Origin: Saccharothrix ecbatanensis
GTDB lineage: Bacteria; Actinomycetota; Actinomycetes; Mycobacteriales; Pseudonocardiaceae
Direction of reading: 5' to 3'
Assembly (NCBI RefSeq): GCF_014205015.1
Contig: NZ_JACHMO010000001.1
Span: 7,378,001 to 7,442,000 of the forward strand
DNA length: 64,000 bases
The notes beneath the pieces were generated by a model, which saw nothing but the letters and a program-made list of their open reading frames with translations, searched no databases and was not told the DNA's origin. Positions 54,826-63,786 of this stretch are shown here, in pieces. Made by a program: the position numbers and the translations under genes. Position 1 is the first letter of the stretch. Each line of letters begins with the position of its first letter.

Positions 54826-55806
54826 CTATTCCGGGGACCTATTTCGCTGCACAGCGTCGGGTGACATGAGCTGAATAATGCGTTCGAGGTCGTCCACGGA
54901 CCCGAACTCGACCACGATCCGGCCCTTCCGCTGACCCAACTCGACCTTCACCCGGGTGTCGAAGTTGTCCGACAGCCGCTCCGCCAAGTCCTGGAGACCG
55001 GGCGCCTGGATCTGCTTGCGCCGGACCGGCTTCGCCTTGGCGGGCTCGGCGCTCTTGGCGAGAGTCACCGCTTCCTCGGTCGCGCGGACCGACATGCCCT
55101 CGGCGACGATCCGGGTGGCCAGCTCCTCCTGCGTGCCGGGATCCTCGATGCCGAGCAGCGCCCGGGCGTGACCGGCGGACAGCACGCCCGCCGCGACCCG
55201 CCGCTGCACGGGGAGGGGGAGCTTCAGCAGCCGGATGGTGTTGGTGACGACCGGGCGGCTGCGGCCGATGCGGTCGGCCAGCTCCTCGTGCGTCACGCCG
55301 AACTCCTCCAGCAGCTGCTGGTAGGCGGACGCCTCTTCCAACGGGTTCAGCTGGACGCGGTGGATGTTCTCCAGCAGCGCGTCGCGCAGCATCACGTCGT
55401 CGGCGGTCTGCCGGACGATCGCCGGGATCGTCTTCAGCCCGGCCAGCTGGGTCGCCCGCCACCGCCGCTCGCCCATGACGAGCTCGTAGGTGTCCGCCCC
55501 GGTCGCCCGCACCACGATCGGCTGCATGAGCCCGAACTCGCGGATCGAGTGCTCCAGCTCGCGCAGCGCCTCTTCGTCGAAGACCTGCCGCGGCTGCTTC
55601 GGGTTGGTGCGGATCGACGTGACCGGCAGCTCCTGGTACACCGCGCCGGCCACCTCCCCGGAGGGTGGGGAGTCGGACTGCGCAGGGGATGACGAGCCGT
55701 TGGGCACCGCCCGCAGGGGTGTCGCCGCCGGTGTCCCCGGAGGCGGTCCACTGGGGATCAGGGCCGCGAGCCCGCGGCCTAGGCCACCCTTGCGCTGTTC
55801 CGTCAT
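54826..55806 (-). CDS. parB: Chromosome partitioning protein ParB
   Basis: 326 residues from an ATG at 55806 that overlaps the parA stop (ATGA). CTP-binding N-domain with [20 protein letters not shown] then [10 protein letters not shown]. The helix-turn-helix that reads parS is [22 protein letters not shown]-terminal dimer domain with [20 protein letters not shown] follows. The N-terminal 55 residues are Gly/Pro/Ala-rich linker after [18 protein letters not shown]. It spreads from the five parS sites nearby. Confidence 0.96.
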   Translation of the reverse strand: MTEQRKGGLGRGLAALIPSGPPPGTPAATPLRAVPNGSSSPAQSDSPPSGEVAGAVYQELPVTSIRTNPKQPRQVFDEEALRELEHSIREFGLMQPIVVRATGADTYELVMGERRWRATQLAGLKTIPAIVRQTADDVMLRDALLENIHRVQLNPLEEASAYQQLLEEFGVTHEELADRIGRSRPVVTNTIRLLKLPLPVQRRVAAGVLSAGHARALLGIEDPGTQEELATRIVAEGMSVRATEEAVTLAKSAEPAKAKPVRRKQIQAPGLQDLAERLSDNFDTRVKVELGQRKGRIVVEFGSVDDLERIIQLMSPDAVQRNRSPE

Positions 55807-56831
55807 GCCGTTCCCATCTTCGCGCCGAACTCGGCGATCTCCCGTGCCGCGTCGAGGTAGCTCATCGCACCCCGTGAGCCGGGATCGTAGGCGAGCACCG
55901 TCTGACCGAATCCTGGTGCCTCGGAGACCTTCACGCTGCGCGGGATCACCGTTTTGAGGACCGTGTCGCCGAAGTGGCCGCGCACCTCGCTGGTCACCTG
56001 GTCGGCCAGCTTCGTCCGGCCGTCGTACATGGTGAGCAGGATGGTGGACACGTTCAGCGCCGGGTTCAGGTGCGCCTGGACGAGCTCGATGTTGCGCAGC
56101 AGCTGCCCCAGTCCTTCCAGCGCGTAGTACTCGCACTGGATCGGGATCAGCACCTCCTGCGCGGCGACCATCGCGTTGACGGTCAGCAGGCCGAGCGACG
56201 GCGGGCAGTCGATGAACACGTAGTCCGGCTGGATCGGGTCCAGCGCCTCGGGGCTCAGCGCCTCCTTCAGCCGTGACTCGCGGGCCACCATCGACACGAG
56301 TTCGATCTCCGCGCCGGCGAGGTCGATCGTGGCGGGCACGCAATAGAGGTTCGGGGACGCGGTGCTCACCTGGGCGGCCTCGGCGACCGACATCTCACCG
56401 ATCAGCACCTCGTACACGGACGGCGTGCCGGAGCGGTGGTCGACGGCCAGCGCGGTGCTCGCGTTGCCCTGCGGGTCGAGGTCGATGACGAGGACCTTCA
56501 ACCCGTGGATGGCGAGCGCGGCGGCCAGGTTCACCGTGCTCGTGGTCTTGCCGACGCCACCCTTCTGGTTGGCGACCACCATGACGCGGCGCCAGTCCGG
56601 GCGGGCGAGTTGGAGGGAGTCGGGGTGCAGGACGCGGGTGGCGCGTGCCGCTTCTTCCGCGATGGGGGTCCACACGGTGTTGTCTCCTGCCGGTTCCACG
56701 TTGTCAGTCGAGTCTGCGTTGCCTGCCGGGCGGAGCACTTCGCCTGCGCCCACCGCACCTTCGGGCTCGGTTTCACGTGAAACACCGGCCGCTTGGAACA
56801 CGGGTTGCAGGGGGTCGGGGTACACGTTCAC
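55803..56831 (-). CDS. parA: Chromosome partitioning ATPase ParA
   Basis: 342 residues from a GTG at 56831, overlapping the rsmG stop (GTGA). Walker [15 protein letters not shown] (91-97 the P-loop), Walker B-like [17 protein letters not shown], and [19 protein letters not shown]. An N-terminal extension of about 80 residues, with GVSRETEPE encoded by a parS site, precedes the ATPase. The same VSRET segment occurs in mycobacterial ParA. It acts with ParB to segregate origins. Confidence 0.95.
   Translation of the reverse strand: MNVYPDPLQPVFQAAGVSRETEPEGAVGAGEVLRPAGNADSTDNVEPAGDNTVWTPIAEEAARATRVLHPDSLQLARPDWRRVMVVANQKGGVGKTTSTVNLAAALAIHGLKVLVIDLDPQGNASTALAVDHRSGTPSVYEVLIGEMSVAEAAQVSTASPNLYCVPATIDLAGAEIELVSMVARESRLKEALSPEALDPIQPDYVFIDCPPSLGLLTVNAMVAAQEVLIPIQCEYYALEGLGQLLRNIELVQAHLNPALNVSTILLTMYDGRTKLADQVTSEVRGHFGDTVLKTVIPRSVKVSEAPGFGQTVLAYDPGSRGAMSYLDAAREIAEFGAKMGTA
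56769..56784. promoter_or_regulatory. parS site in the parA coding region
   Basis: ggTTTCACGTGAAACA, matching the parS 16-mer (TGTTTCACGTGAAACA) except the first base. It lies in the start of parA and codes for VSRET. Bound by ParB. Confidence 0.9.
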
Positions 56832-57505
56832 CGAACCTTCCTTCCGCGACGCTCGCCTTGACGGCGGCTCGCCTGCTCGTCGCGCTCCACGAGCACGACC
56901 GTCGTCGGCTGTTCGAGGACTTCGCCACCGCAGGTGATGACGCGCGGCCGGACACCTCCGGCTCTGCGCACCGCCTCGGCGTCACGTTCGAGTTCTTCCG
57001 CCGCGCTCTCGCCCTTGAGAGCGACCAGACGTCCACCGGGCCGCAGCAGTGGAATGCACCACCGCGTCAGCCGTTCCAGCGGGGCCACCGCACGAGCTGT
57101 CACGACGTCACTGCCGGACAGTTGGTCGAGCACCGGCCCTTCCTCGGCTCGTCCGCGGATCACGGTGACATCGAGGTCGAGTGCTTCGACGCACTCGGTC
57201 AACCACGCCACCCGTCGCGCCATCGGCTCCAGGAGCGTCAGGGCGAGATCCGGTCGTGCGATCGCCAGGGGGATGCCCGGCAAGCCCGCGCCCGAGCCTA
57301 CGTCCACGACCCGCGAACCTTCGGGAAGCAACTCCGCGACGACCGCCGAATTCAGGATGTGGCGGTCCCAGAGCCGGTCGACCTCCCGGGGTCCGATGAG
57401 GCCGCGCTCCACGCCGTGCTCGGTGAGCAGTGCCGTGAAGGCGGCCGCCTTGTCGTAATGGTCACCGAAGACCTTCTTCGCGCGGTCTTCCACCTCTGCG
57501 GCCAT
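56828..57505 (-). CDS. rsmG: 16S rRNA (guanine527-N7)-methyltransferase
   Basis: 225 residues from the ATG at 57505. It methylates G527 of 16S rRNA with SAM. GidB signatures: SAM loop [40 protein letters not shown] and [20 protein letters not shown]. The C-terminal Arg-rich tail ([12 protein letters not shown]) is typical of actinomycete homologues. It overlaps parA by two bases. Confidence 0.95.
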   Translation of the reverse strand: MAAEVEDRAKKVFGDHYDKAAAFTALLTEHGVERGLIGPREVDRLWDRHILNSAVVAELLPEGSRVVDVGSGAGLPGIPLAIARPDLALTLLEPMARRVAWLTECVEALDLDVTVIRGRAEEGPVLDQLSGSDVVTARAVAPLERLTRWCIPLLRPGGRLVALKGESAAEELERDAEAVRRAGGVRPRVITCGGEVLEQPTTVVLVERDEQASRRQGERRGRKVR

Positions 57506-57520
57506 GTCTCCATCCGGGAC

Positions 57521-57534
57521 GTTTCACGTGGAAC
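57521..57534. promoter_or_regulatory. Degenerate parS site upstream of rsmG
   Basis: GTTTCACGTGGAAC differs from the 14-base parS core by one base (A to G). It is 16 bases upstream of the rsmG ATG. Confidence 0.75.
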
Positions 57535-57676
57535 CACACACGACGCCGCCGGCGGCCGGTGTGGGCGATGGGGTCGGGCGTCTCGCCAGGAGGCGGTGAG
57601 CCCCGGGAGATGTGCCGGTCCCCACTATGACGGATCACCCCGGCGACACGCCAAATCGACGTGACGAGTTCACCGC

Positions 57677-57690
57677 GTTTCACGTGAAAC
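57677..57690. promoter_or_regulatory. parS site at the 3' end of the NUDIX gene
   Basis: GTTTCACGTGAAAC, a perfect palindromic core. It supplies the last codons S-F-T and the TGA stop of the minus-strand NUDIX gene. Confidence 0.92.
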
Positions 57691-58138
57691 TGTCGATCCG
57701 ACCGTCCCTGGGCGACGTGCGGAGGAGTTCGAGCGCGTAGTCGACCGACTCGACGTGGTCGAGGTCCGGGACTTCGTCGAGCGGGAACCACGCCGCCTGG
57801 TCCGTGCTGCCGTCCACCTCGAAGGTGAGTTCGCCACCGATGACGTGTGCCTCGTACATGATCCGGAGGCGGTGGTAGTCGACCTGGACGCCGTTGCGCT
57901 CCAGCGGGCCGTGGACGTTCTGGATGCCGAGCAGCCGGTCGACCTCCGCGTGGTAGCCGGTCTCCTCGAACACCTCACGGATGACCGCGCGGTACGGGTC
58001 CTCGCCGTGGTCGACTCCGCCGCCCGGCAGGATCCACATCGGCCGGTCCGGGCCCAACCACCTGGACAGGAGCAGCCGACCGTCCTCGATGATCACGGCG
58101 TAGGCAGCGACACGAAGTTTTCGGATGATCTCAGTCAT
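57680..58138 (-). CDS. NUDIX hydrolase
   Basis: 152 residues from an ATG at 58138. The NUDIX box is complete (GGGVDHGEDPYRAVIREVFE then ETGY). The N-terminus IIRKLRVAAYAVIIEDGRLL is family-typical. It probably hydrolyses a nucleotide derivative (substrate unknown). Its stop codon is built from a parS site. It is inserted between rsmG and jag, genes that are neighbours in Mycobacterium. A parS site lies nine bases upstream of its start. Confidence 0.9.
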   Translation of the reverse strand: MTEIIRKLRVAAYAVIIEDGRLLLSRWLGPDRPMWILPGGGVDHGEDPYRAVIREVFEETGYHAEVDRLLGIQNVHGPLERNGVQVDYHRLRIMYEAHVIGGELTFEVDGSTDQAAWFPLDEVPDLDHVESVDYALELLRTSPRDGRIDSFT

Positions 58139-58146
58139 GCGGCGAC

Positions 58147-58160
58147 CGTTTCACGTGAAA
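58147..58160. promoter_or_regulatory. parS site between NUDIX and phosphatase-methyltransferase genes
   Basis: GTTTCACGTGAAAC, a perfect core in the 44-base divergent gap. ParB loading here could affect both promoters. Confidence 0.92.
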
Positions 58161-58182
58161 CGCGGCGAGGGGAAGGTTTTCG

Positions 58183-59172
58183 ATGTACTCGGTTCGACCG
58201 GGAGTGCTGAGCACCATGGGGCACCCGCACGACCTCCGGCATATCGCCGATCTGGCGGCGGCGGGGGTGGACGTCATCGTCTGCGCGTTGACGGAGACGG
58301 AGCTGGGTGAGCTCGCCCTGACAGGGGAGGGGGAGGCGGCACGGGACGCGGGGATGGCGTTCCACTGGGTGCCGATCCCGGACTTCGGTGTGCCGGCTGC
58401 CGCGCTGGAGTTGGACGCCGTGTTGGAGGAGATGCGTGCGGGCCGGCACGTCCTGGTCCACTGCTGGGGTGGGATCGGGCGGTCGTCGTTGGTGGCCGGT
58501 GCGCTCTTGGTGATGGACGGCGCGTCAGCCTCGGCGGCGTGGCAGGCGATCTCGGAGGCGCGGGAGCGGGACGTGCCGGAGACCGACGAGCAGCGGGCGT
58601 GGCTGAGCACGTTCGCGGCGGCGCGGTTCTGGGACGGGCAGGCGGCGACGTTCGACCAGGAAGCCGACCACGGGCTCGGCGACCCGGACGTGCGGCAGGC
58701 GTGGGCGGACCTGCTCCTGCCGTTGCTGCCCTCCGCGCCGGCGTCCGTGGTGGACCTCGGGTGCGGCACCGGCAGCCTCACCGCGTTGCTCGCTGAAGCC
58801 GGGCACGACGTGTGCGGGCTCGACCTGTCCGAGCGGATGGTCGACGCGGCACGGGCGAAGGTGGCCGGGGTCGAGTTCCGCCAGGGTGACGCCGGCCGCC
58901 CGCCGTACCCGCCGGAGTCGTTCGACGTGGTGCTCGTGCGGCACGTGCTGTGGGCGCTGCCCGACCCTGCCGCCGCGATCGAGCGGTGGCGCGCCCTCCT
59001 CAAGCCGGGCGGGTGCCTGGTGCTGATCGAGGGACGGTGGCACACCGGCTCCGGGCTCACCGCCGCCGACTGCGTCGCGCTGCTGGGGGAGGGGGACGTC
59101 CGGCCGCTGACCGACCCGGCGCTCTGGGGCCGGGAGATCACCGACGAGCGGTACCTCGTCCTGGCCCGCTGA
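58183..59172 (+). CDS. Dual-specificity phosphatase-like / SAM methyltransferase fusion
   Basis: 329 residues from an ATG at 58183 with AGGGGAAGG six bases upstream. Residues 1-150 are a cyclin-dependent kinase inhibitor 3 / DSP-like phosphatase with the complete P-loop HCWGGIGRS (Cys94-x5-Arg100) and general-acid candidate D67 (PIPDFGVP). Residues 170-329 are a class I methyltransferase (VVDLGCGTGSL 189-199; GLDLSERMVDAARAK; LKPGGCLVLIEGRWH). Both active sites appear intact. The substrate is unknown. The linked domains suggest one pathway or regulation by phosphorylation. It is inserted between parS sites. Confidence 0.85.
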   Translation: MYSVRPGVLSTMGHPHDLRHIADLAAAGVDVIVCALTETELGELALTGEGEAARDAGMAFHWVPIPDFGVPAAALELDAVLEEMRAGRHVLVHCWGGIGRSSLVAGALLVMDGASASAAWQAISEARERDVPETDEQRAWLSTFAAARFWDGQAATFDQEADHGLGDPDVRQAWADLLLPLLPSAPASVVDLGCGTGSLTALLAEAGHDVCGLDLSERMVDAARAKVAGVEFRQGDAGRPPYPPESFDVVLVRHVLWALPDPAAAIERWRALLKPGGCLVLIEGRWHTGSGLTAADCVALLGEGDVRPLTDPALWGREITDERYLVLAR

Positions 59173-59206
59173 AGCACAGGCCCGTTGAAGTACCCGCTGA
59201 ACGAGA

Positions 59207-59240
59207 ACGGCCCCGGCTCCCACAAGGGGGCCGGGGCCGT
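59207..59240. terminator. Hairpin terminator before jag
   Basis: ACGGCCCCGGCTCCC (59207-59221) pairs with GGGGGCCGGGGCCGT (59226-59240), one G-U pair, short loop. It lies between the converging phosphatase-methyltransferase and jag genes and touches the parS site at 59239. Confidence 0.82.
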
Positions 59241-59252
59241 TTCACGTGAAAC
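59239..59252. promoter_or_regulatory. parS site downstream of jag
   Basis: GTTTCACGTGAAAC, perfect core, directly after the terminator hairpin and four bases before the jag stop. Confidence 0.92.
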
Positions 59253-59255
59253 CAC

Positions 59256-59798
59256 TCAGGGCTTCGGCAGCACCACTACGCGACGCTGCGGCTCCTCGCC
59301 CTCGCTCTCGCTGTGCACGCCGACCACCGTGGCAACGGCGTCGTGCACGACCTTCCGCTCGAACGGCGTCATCGCGTGCAGCCGCACCTTCTCGCCGGTG
59401 GCCACCACCTTCTCCGCCGTCGTCCGACCGAGGTCGGCCAGCTCGGCCCGACGCCCCGCGCGCCACCCGGCGATGTCCAGCATGAGCCGGCTGCGCACGC
59501 CGGTCTCCTGCTGCACCGCGAGCCGGGTCAGCTCCTGCAACGACTCCAGGACCGTGCCGCGGGTGCCGACCAGCTTCTCCAGGTCGTCACCACCGTCGAT
59601 GCTCACGATCGCCCGACCCGCCTCGACGTCGAGGTCGATGTCGCCGTCGTAGTCGAGGAGGTCCAACAACCGCTCCAGGTAATCCCCGGCGATGTCGCCC
59701 TCCTGGACGAGCAGGTCCTCCGAACTCCCCGACCGCGCCGACGGGGCCTTTTCGACCTCGGGCGTGTCCACGTCGGCCGCCTGCAACGTCTCCGACAC
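59256..59798 (-). CDS. jag: RNA-binding protein KhpB/Jag
   Basis: 180 residues from a GTG at 59798 with GGAGAGGAG upstream. A KH-like domain (LLDYDGDIDLDVEAGRAIVS, GTRGTVLESLQELTRLAVQQ) is followed by an R3H domain (RRAELADLGRTTAEKVVATG, MTPFERKVVHDAVATVVGVH). In the yidC operon of Actinobacteria it acts in RNA binding and cell-wall control. Here the Jag N-terminal domain is absent, as in other Actinobacteria. Confidence 0.93.
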   Translation of the reverse strand: MSETLQAADVDTPEVEKAPSARSGSSEDLLVQEGDIAGDYLERLLDLLDYDGDIDLDVEAGRAIVSIDGGDDLEKLVGTRGTVLESLQELTRLAVQQETGVRSRLMLDIAGWRAGRRAELADLGRTTAEKVVATGEKVRLHAMTPFERKVVHDAVATVVGVHSESEGEEPQRRVVVLPKP

Positions 59799-59816
59799 GA
59801 TGTCTCCTCTCCAGGG

Positions 59817-60872
59817 TCAACGACGCTTCTTGTTGCCCTGCTTCTTGCTCGGGGATCGGTCTGGGCTCAGACCGGGAATCTCGGTGGACGGCTTCACGGT
59901 CCCGTTGGACTCGCTTCCGTCCGCTTGTGCCTCGGTCGACGCCGGCTGCTCGGCAGCGGGCTGCGCCCCTCGGGGCTGCGTGCTCGCGGGCTTGCGCGGC
60001 TGCGGCTTCTGACCGGGCCTCGGCTTGACCGTCGGCTTGGCGCCCGGCTTGGGCGCGAGCCCCTGGCGCTGCGTGGTCGCCTCGACCTTCTTCTGCTCTT
60101 CCTCGCGGTCGATGCGGTGGTACACGACGTACTGCTGGCCCAGCGTCCACGAGTTGTTGCTCAGCCAGTACAGCAGGATCGCGATGGGGAAGAAGAGGCC
60201 ACCGACGAGGACGCCGATCGGGAACAAGTAGAGCGTCAGCTTGTTCATGATCGCGGTCTGCGGGTTGTCCATCGCAGCCTGCGTCTGGCGGGCCACCGAG
60301 TGGCGGGCGGTGAAGTGCGTGCCGATCGACGCCACGATCATCAGCGGGATCGAGACCAGCAGCACGCTGCTGCGCTCGGTGGCGAACGCCGCCAGCTCGT
60401 TCTCGGGCATCGTGATGAAGGTCGACAGGTTCGCGCCGAACAGCTTGGCGTTGACGAACGACTCCACGCCCTGGGCGTCGAAGAAGTACACCTCGCCCCA
60501 GCCGGGCTTGAACGAGCGCAGCACGTGGAACAGGCCGATGAACACCGGGATCTGCACCAGCATCGGCAGGCAGCCGCCCAGCGGGTTGACGCCGTGCTCC
60601 GACTGGAGCTTCTGCATCTCCTGCGCCTGGCGCTGCTTGTCGTTCGCATACTTCTTCTTGATCTTCTGGAGCTCCGGCGCGAACTCCTGCATCTTGCGCA
60701 TCGAGCGGACCTGGCCGACGAACGGCTTGTACAGGATCGCGCGCAGCGTGAAGACGAGGAACACCACGGCGAAGGCCCACGCGAACCCGCTCGACTCGCC
60801 GAAGACGTGGCCGAACACCCAGTGCCAACACCACAGGATGAAGGACACCGGGTAGTAGATGAAGTTGAGCAC
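59817..60872 (-). CDS. yidC: Membrane protein insertase YidC
   Basis: 351 residues from a GTG at 60872. Five conserved membrane helices of the Oxa1/YidC type (no long periplasmic domain, no lipoprotein Cys). Core: LRAILYKPFVGQVRSMRKMQ, the cytoplasmic Lys/Gln loop, GCLPMLVQIPVFIGLFHVLR and FPIAILLYWLSNN. The tail is a basic Lys/Pro/Gln-rich stretch of about 80 residues. It inserts membrane proteins with or without SecYEG. Confidence 0.95.
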   Translation of the reverse strand: MLNFIYYPVSFILWCWHWVFGHVFGESSGFAWAFAVVFLVFTLRAILYKPFVGQVRSMRKMQEFAPELQKIKKKYANDKQRQAQEMQKLQSEHGVNPLGGCLPMLVQIPVFIGLFHVLRSFKPGWGEVYFFDAQGVESFVNAKLFGANLSTFITMPENELAAFATERSSVLLVSIPLMIVASIGTHFTARHSVARQTQAAMDNPQTAIMNKLTLYLFPIGVLVGGLFFPIAILLYWLSNNSWTLGQQYVVYHRIDREEEQKKVEATTQRQGLAPKPGAKPTVKPRPGQKPQPRKPASTQPRGAQPAAEQPASTEAQADGSESNGTVKPSTEIPGLSPDRSPSKKQGNKKRR

Positions 60873-60875
60873 TAG

Positions 60876-61148
60876 CTACTCCTCGGCAGGAAGGTCGGGG
60901 ACCGCGTTTCGCCTCGGCGGAACCGGGTCCAGGCCACCAGGGTGCCAGGGTCCGCAGCGGCCCAGCCGGCGGAGGGTCAGCCAGGAACCGCGCAGCGCAC
61001 CGTGGACGGTCAACGCTTCCACCGCGTACGCACTGCAACTCGGGTGGAAACGGCAGGTCGGGGGCAACGCGGGCGAGATGAACTTCCGGTAGAAGCGCAC
61101 CGGCAGCAGCAGAGCCCGAACGACGGGACTCACCTGGACGGTCGTCAT
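60876..61148 (-). CDS. yidD: Membrane protein insertion efficiency factor YidD
   Basis: 90 residues from an ATG at 61148 that overlaps the rnpA stop (ATGA). Core signature [15 protein letters not shown] with two cysteines, and KFISPALPP upstream. The order rnpA-yidD-yidC is conserved. The C-terminus DLPAEE is variable. Confidence 0.95.
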   Translation of the reverse strand: MTTVQVSPVVRALLLPVRFYRKFISPALPPTCRFHPSCSAYAVEALTVHGALRGSWLTLRRLGRCGPWHPGGLDPVPPRRNAVPDLPAEE

Positions 61149-61603
61149 CGCAGCACCTTGTGCAGCGCCGCGTCGAGGTCACGGCCGAGTTCGGCGCTGC
61201 TCGCCTCGGCTGATGGTGCCAACGCGCGCACGACCAGCGAAGTTCCGGGCGGCAGCAGATCGAGCCGATCCCGGACGACGTGCCGGAGCCGGCGGCTCAC
61301 CTGGTGCCGGACCACGGAGTTGCCCACGGCTTTGCTCACGACGAAGCCCACCTTGGACTGGTCCAAGGTGGGCTGCGCCGAGGTACGTGGTCCCGCCGAG
61401 GCGCTGTTCGATGCCGCCTCGGTGCCGACCGTCGTCGCTGTGCCTTCGGCCTCCGCCGCTGGTGCGACGGCGCCCGCTGTTTCGGCGGTCGCCGACGGCA
61501 GCAGGACGTGCACCACCAGCCGTGACCGACCGGCCCGGCGGCCTCGGCGGACCACCAGGCCGAAGTCCTGGCTGCGGGTCAGCCGATTGGCCGCCGGTAG
61601 CAC
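61145..61603 (-). CDS. rnpA: Ribonuclease P protein component with internal insertion
   Basis: 152 residues from a GTG at 61603. It binds the RNase P RNA for tRNA 5' maturation. The core is [20 protein letters not shown] and [20 protein letters not shown] then [11 protein letters not shown]. Between strands lies an insertion of about 40 residues rich in Ala/Thr/Gly/Ser ([20 protein letters not shown] onward). Typical RnpA has 115-125 residues. The insertion is charged little and probably disordered. Confidence 0.93.
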   Translation of the reverse strand: MLPAANRLTRSQDFGLVVRRGRRAGRSRLVVHVLLPSATAETAGAVAPAAEAEGTATTVGTEAASNSASAGPRTSAQPTLDQSKVGFVVSKAVGNSVVRHQVSRRLRHVVRDRLDLLPPGTSLVVRALAPSAEASSAELGRDLDAALHKVLR

Positions 61604-61617
61604 GGCGCTACGGCGAT

Positions 61618-61761
61618 CTAGGCGGACAGCTCTTTGCGGCCCTTGCCGCGACGCGCGGCCAGGATGGCGCGGCCGGCACGGGTGCGCATGCGCAGCCGGA
61701 ACCCGTGCGTCTTCGCACGGCGACGGTTGTTGGGCTGGAAGGTGCGCTTACCCTTGCTCAC
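61618..61761 (-). CDS. rpmH: Ribosomal protein L34 (bL34)
   Basis: 47 residues from a GTG at 61761, preceded by GGGAG at eight bases. [20 protein letters not shown] then [20 protein letters not shown]. An upstream ATG at 61818 would give a non-conserved extension and is rejected. First gene of the rpmH-rnpA-yidD-yidC-jag operon, divergent from dnaA. Confidence 0.97.
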   Translation of the reverse strand: MSKGKRTFQPNNRRRAKTHGFRLRMRTRAGRAILAARRGKGRKELSA

Positions 61762-61962
61762 GGTCGGACTCCCGGTGCTTAACTGCCAAGCAGGTCTGTG
61801 GTGTCCCCAGCCGAACAAGCCTTAGGCGCGCGAAAAGCACCCCACGCAAGCGGGAGACGGTACGAGGGTACGCAGCCCCGGGGGCGCGGTTCAAATCGGG
61901 GTCGCACCCGGGCACGGGGAGTGGCCGCGCACGTGCGTTAAAAGCTTGCGAGCCGGTACGCC

Positions 61963-61991
61963 TTGTGGCATGGCCCGCACCTTGTTAGCGT
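61963..61991 (+). promoter_or_regulatory. Candidate dnaA promoter
   Basis: TTGTGG (61963-61968), 17-base spacer, TAGCGT (61986-61991). Spacing and hexamers fit actinobacterial housekeeping promoters. It would give a 5' leader of about 215 bases that includes the DnaA box, consistent with autoregulation. Confidence 0.55.
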
Positions 61992-62114
61992 GCTGCCTTC
62001 GCGGGTAGACGCGGGCCGTGCCGACCAGGCGGGGCAGAGCCGCCGCCACGCGGACCGCAGGTGCTCGGGAGCAACGGGGGGACCGCTGCGCGCCGAGCCG
62101 CGTTCGTGCACAGT

Positions 62115-62123
62115 TGTGGATAA
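62115..62123 (-). promoter_or_regulatory. DnaA box in the dnaA leader
   Basis: TTATCCACA on the minus strand, identical to the classical DnaA box. A weaker copy GCATCCACA follows on the same strand at 62127-62135. Likely used for dnaA autoregulation. Confidence 0.8.
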
Positions 62124-62214
62124 CTCTGTGGATGCCTCTATTCTCCGTGTCCACGTCGTGGATGTTCCCGGGGACTGACCGCGGAGCCGTCACCGAGGGG
62201 AGGGGAGCGCGGAG

Positions 62215-63786
62215 GTGTCCGACCACCAGGCCGATTTGGGTCTCGTGTGGGAGCAGGTCGTGCAGGAGCTAGCCGCCAGCACGCTGTCTCCCCAGCAACG
62301 CGCATGGATGCGCGTGACCAGACCCATCGGGCTGCTCGACGGGACCGCCCTGCTCGCCGCGCCGAGCGACTTCGCGAAGGAAGCGATCGAGCGCGCGCTC
62401 CGCGAACCCATCACCGCGGCGCTGTCACGTCGCCTCGGCCGTGCGGTGTCGTTGGCCGTCAAGGTCGACTCGCCCGACCCTCCCGTGACCAAGCCCATCC
62501 CGGTGCCCGGCGCCATGCCTGTCGCCATGTCGACATCGGTGCCGAACGGTAACGGCGGCATCGGGGGCATCGGCGGTTTCGCCGTCGAGACGGAGACCGA
62601 GGGTGACGCCGAGGGCGAGGGTGAAGAGGTCGACGAAGAAGGCGAAGCGCTCGCCGCCGTCACCGAGATCTGGCCCACGTACGGCGGTGGCAACGCCGCC
62701 CCGAGCGGCACCCCGTACACCCGGCCGGCGAACCCTGTGGCCTCGCAGACGAGGTTGAACGAGAAGTACAACTTCGACACGTTCGTGATCGGCGCGTCCA
62801 ACCGCTTCGCGCACGCCGCCGCCGTGGCCGTGGCCGAAGCACCGGCCCGCGCGTACAACCCCTTGTTCATCTGGGGTGAGTCCGGTCTCGGCAAGACGCA
62901 CCTGCTGCACGCGGTCGGGCACTACGCCCAGCGCCTGTTCCCGGGGATGCGCGTGCGGTACGTGTCGACCGAGGAGTTCACCAACGACTTCATCAACTCC
63001 CTGCGTGACGACCGGAAGGTCGCGTTCCAGCGCCGGTACCGGGACATCGACGTGCTGCTGGTCGATGACATCCAGTTCCTGGAGGGCAAGGAAGGCACGC
63101 AGGAGGAGTTCTTCCACACGTTCAACACGCTGCACAACGCGAACAAGCAGATCGTCGTGTCGTCCGACCGTCCGCCCAAGCGGCTGGAGACGTTGGAAGA
63201 CAGGTTGCGGACGCGGTTCGAGTGGGGCCTGATCACGGACATCCAGCCGCCCGAGCTGGAGACCCGGATCGCGATCCTGCGGAAGAAGGCAGCGCAGGAC
63301 CGCCTGGCCGCGCCCGCCGAGGTGCTGGAGTTCATCGCGGCGCGGATCGAGCGGAACATCCGTGAGCTGGAAGGCGCCCTGATCCGGGTGACGGCGTTCG
63401 CGTCGCTGAACCGGCAGCCGGTCGACGTGCAGCTGGCGGAGATAGTGCTCCGCGACCTCATCCCGGACTCGCACGCGCCCGAGATCACCGCGCCGACCAT
63501 CATGGCCGTGACGGCGGAGTTCTTCAGCGTGTCCATAGACGATCTTTGTGGGCCCGGTAAGACGAAGGTGCTGGCGCAGGCGAGACAGATCTCGATGTAC
63601 CTGTGCCGGGAGCTGACGGACCTGTCACTGCCGAAGATCGGGCAGACCTTCGGTGGCCGGGACCACACGACGGTCATGCACGCGGACAAGAAGATCCGCA
63701 AGGAGATGGCCGAGCGCCGGCGCGTCTACGAGCAGGTGCAGGAACTGACGTCGCGCATCAAGCAGCGCGCCCGCCACACCCCCTGA
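62215..63786 (+). CDS. dnaA: Chromosomal replication initiator protein DnaA
   Basis: 523 residues from a GTG at 62215 with GAGGGGAGGGGAGCGCGGAG upstream. Domain I (about 1-85) binds DnaB-type partners. Domain II (about 90-175) is long and carries an acidic stretch ([20 protein letters not shown]). Domain III is AAA+: Walker [11 protein letters not shown] (221-230) and Walker [11 protein letters not shown] (279-288). Domain IV ends with the DNA signature [16 protein letters not shown]. It starts replication by binding DnaA boxes of oriC, expected just beyond the window. Confidence 0.97.
   Translation: MSDHQADLGLVWEQVVQELAASTLSPQQRAWMRVTRPIGLLDGTALLAAPSDFAKEAIERALREPITAALSRRLGRAVSLAVKVDSPDPPVTKPIPVPGAMPVAMSTSVPNGNGGIGGIGGFAVETETEGDAEGEGEEVDEEGEALAAVTEIWPTYGGGNAAPSGTPYTRPANPVASQTRLNEKYNFDTFVIGASNRFAHAAAVAVAEAPARAYNPLFIWGESGLGKTHLLHAVGHYAQRLFPGMRVRYVSTEEFTNDFINSLRDDRKVAFQRRYRDIDVLLVDDIQFLEGKEGTQEEFFHTFNTLHNANKQIVVSSDRPPKRLETLEDRLRTRFEWGLITDIQPPELETRIAILRKKAAQDRLAAPAEVLEFIAARIERNIRELEGALIRVTAFASLNRQPVDVQLAEIVLRDLIPDSHAPEITAPTIMAVTAEFFSVSIDDLCGPGKTKVLAQARQISMYLCRELTDLSLPKIGQTFGGRDHTTVMHADKKIRKEMAERRRVYEQVQELTSRIKQRARHTP

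Larger units (their letters stand above)
61762..62214. other. rpmH-dnaA intergenic region
   Basis: 453 bases without a protein gene. Holds divergent promoters, including a candidate dnaA promoter at 61963-61991 and a DnaA box at 62115-62123. The minus strand should carry the rpmH promoter, though no -10/-35 pair could be fixed. Confidence 0.7.
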
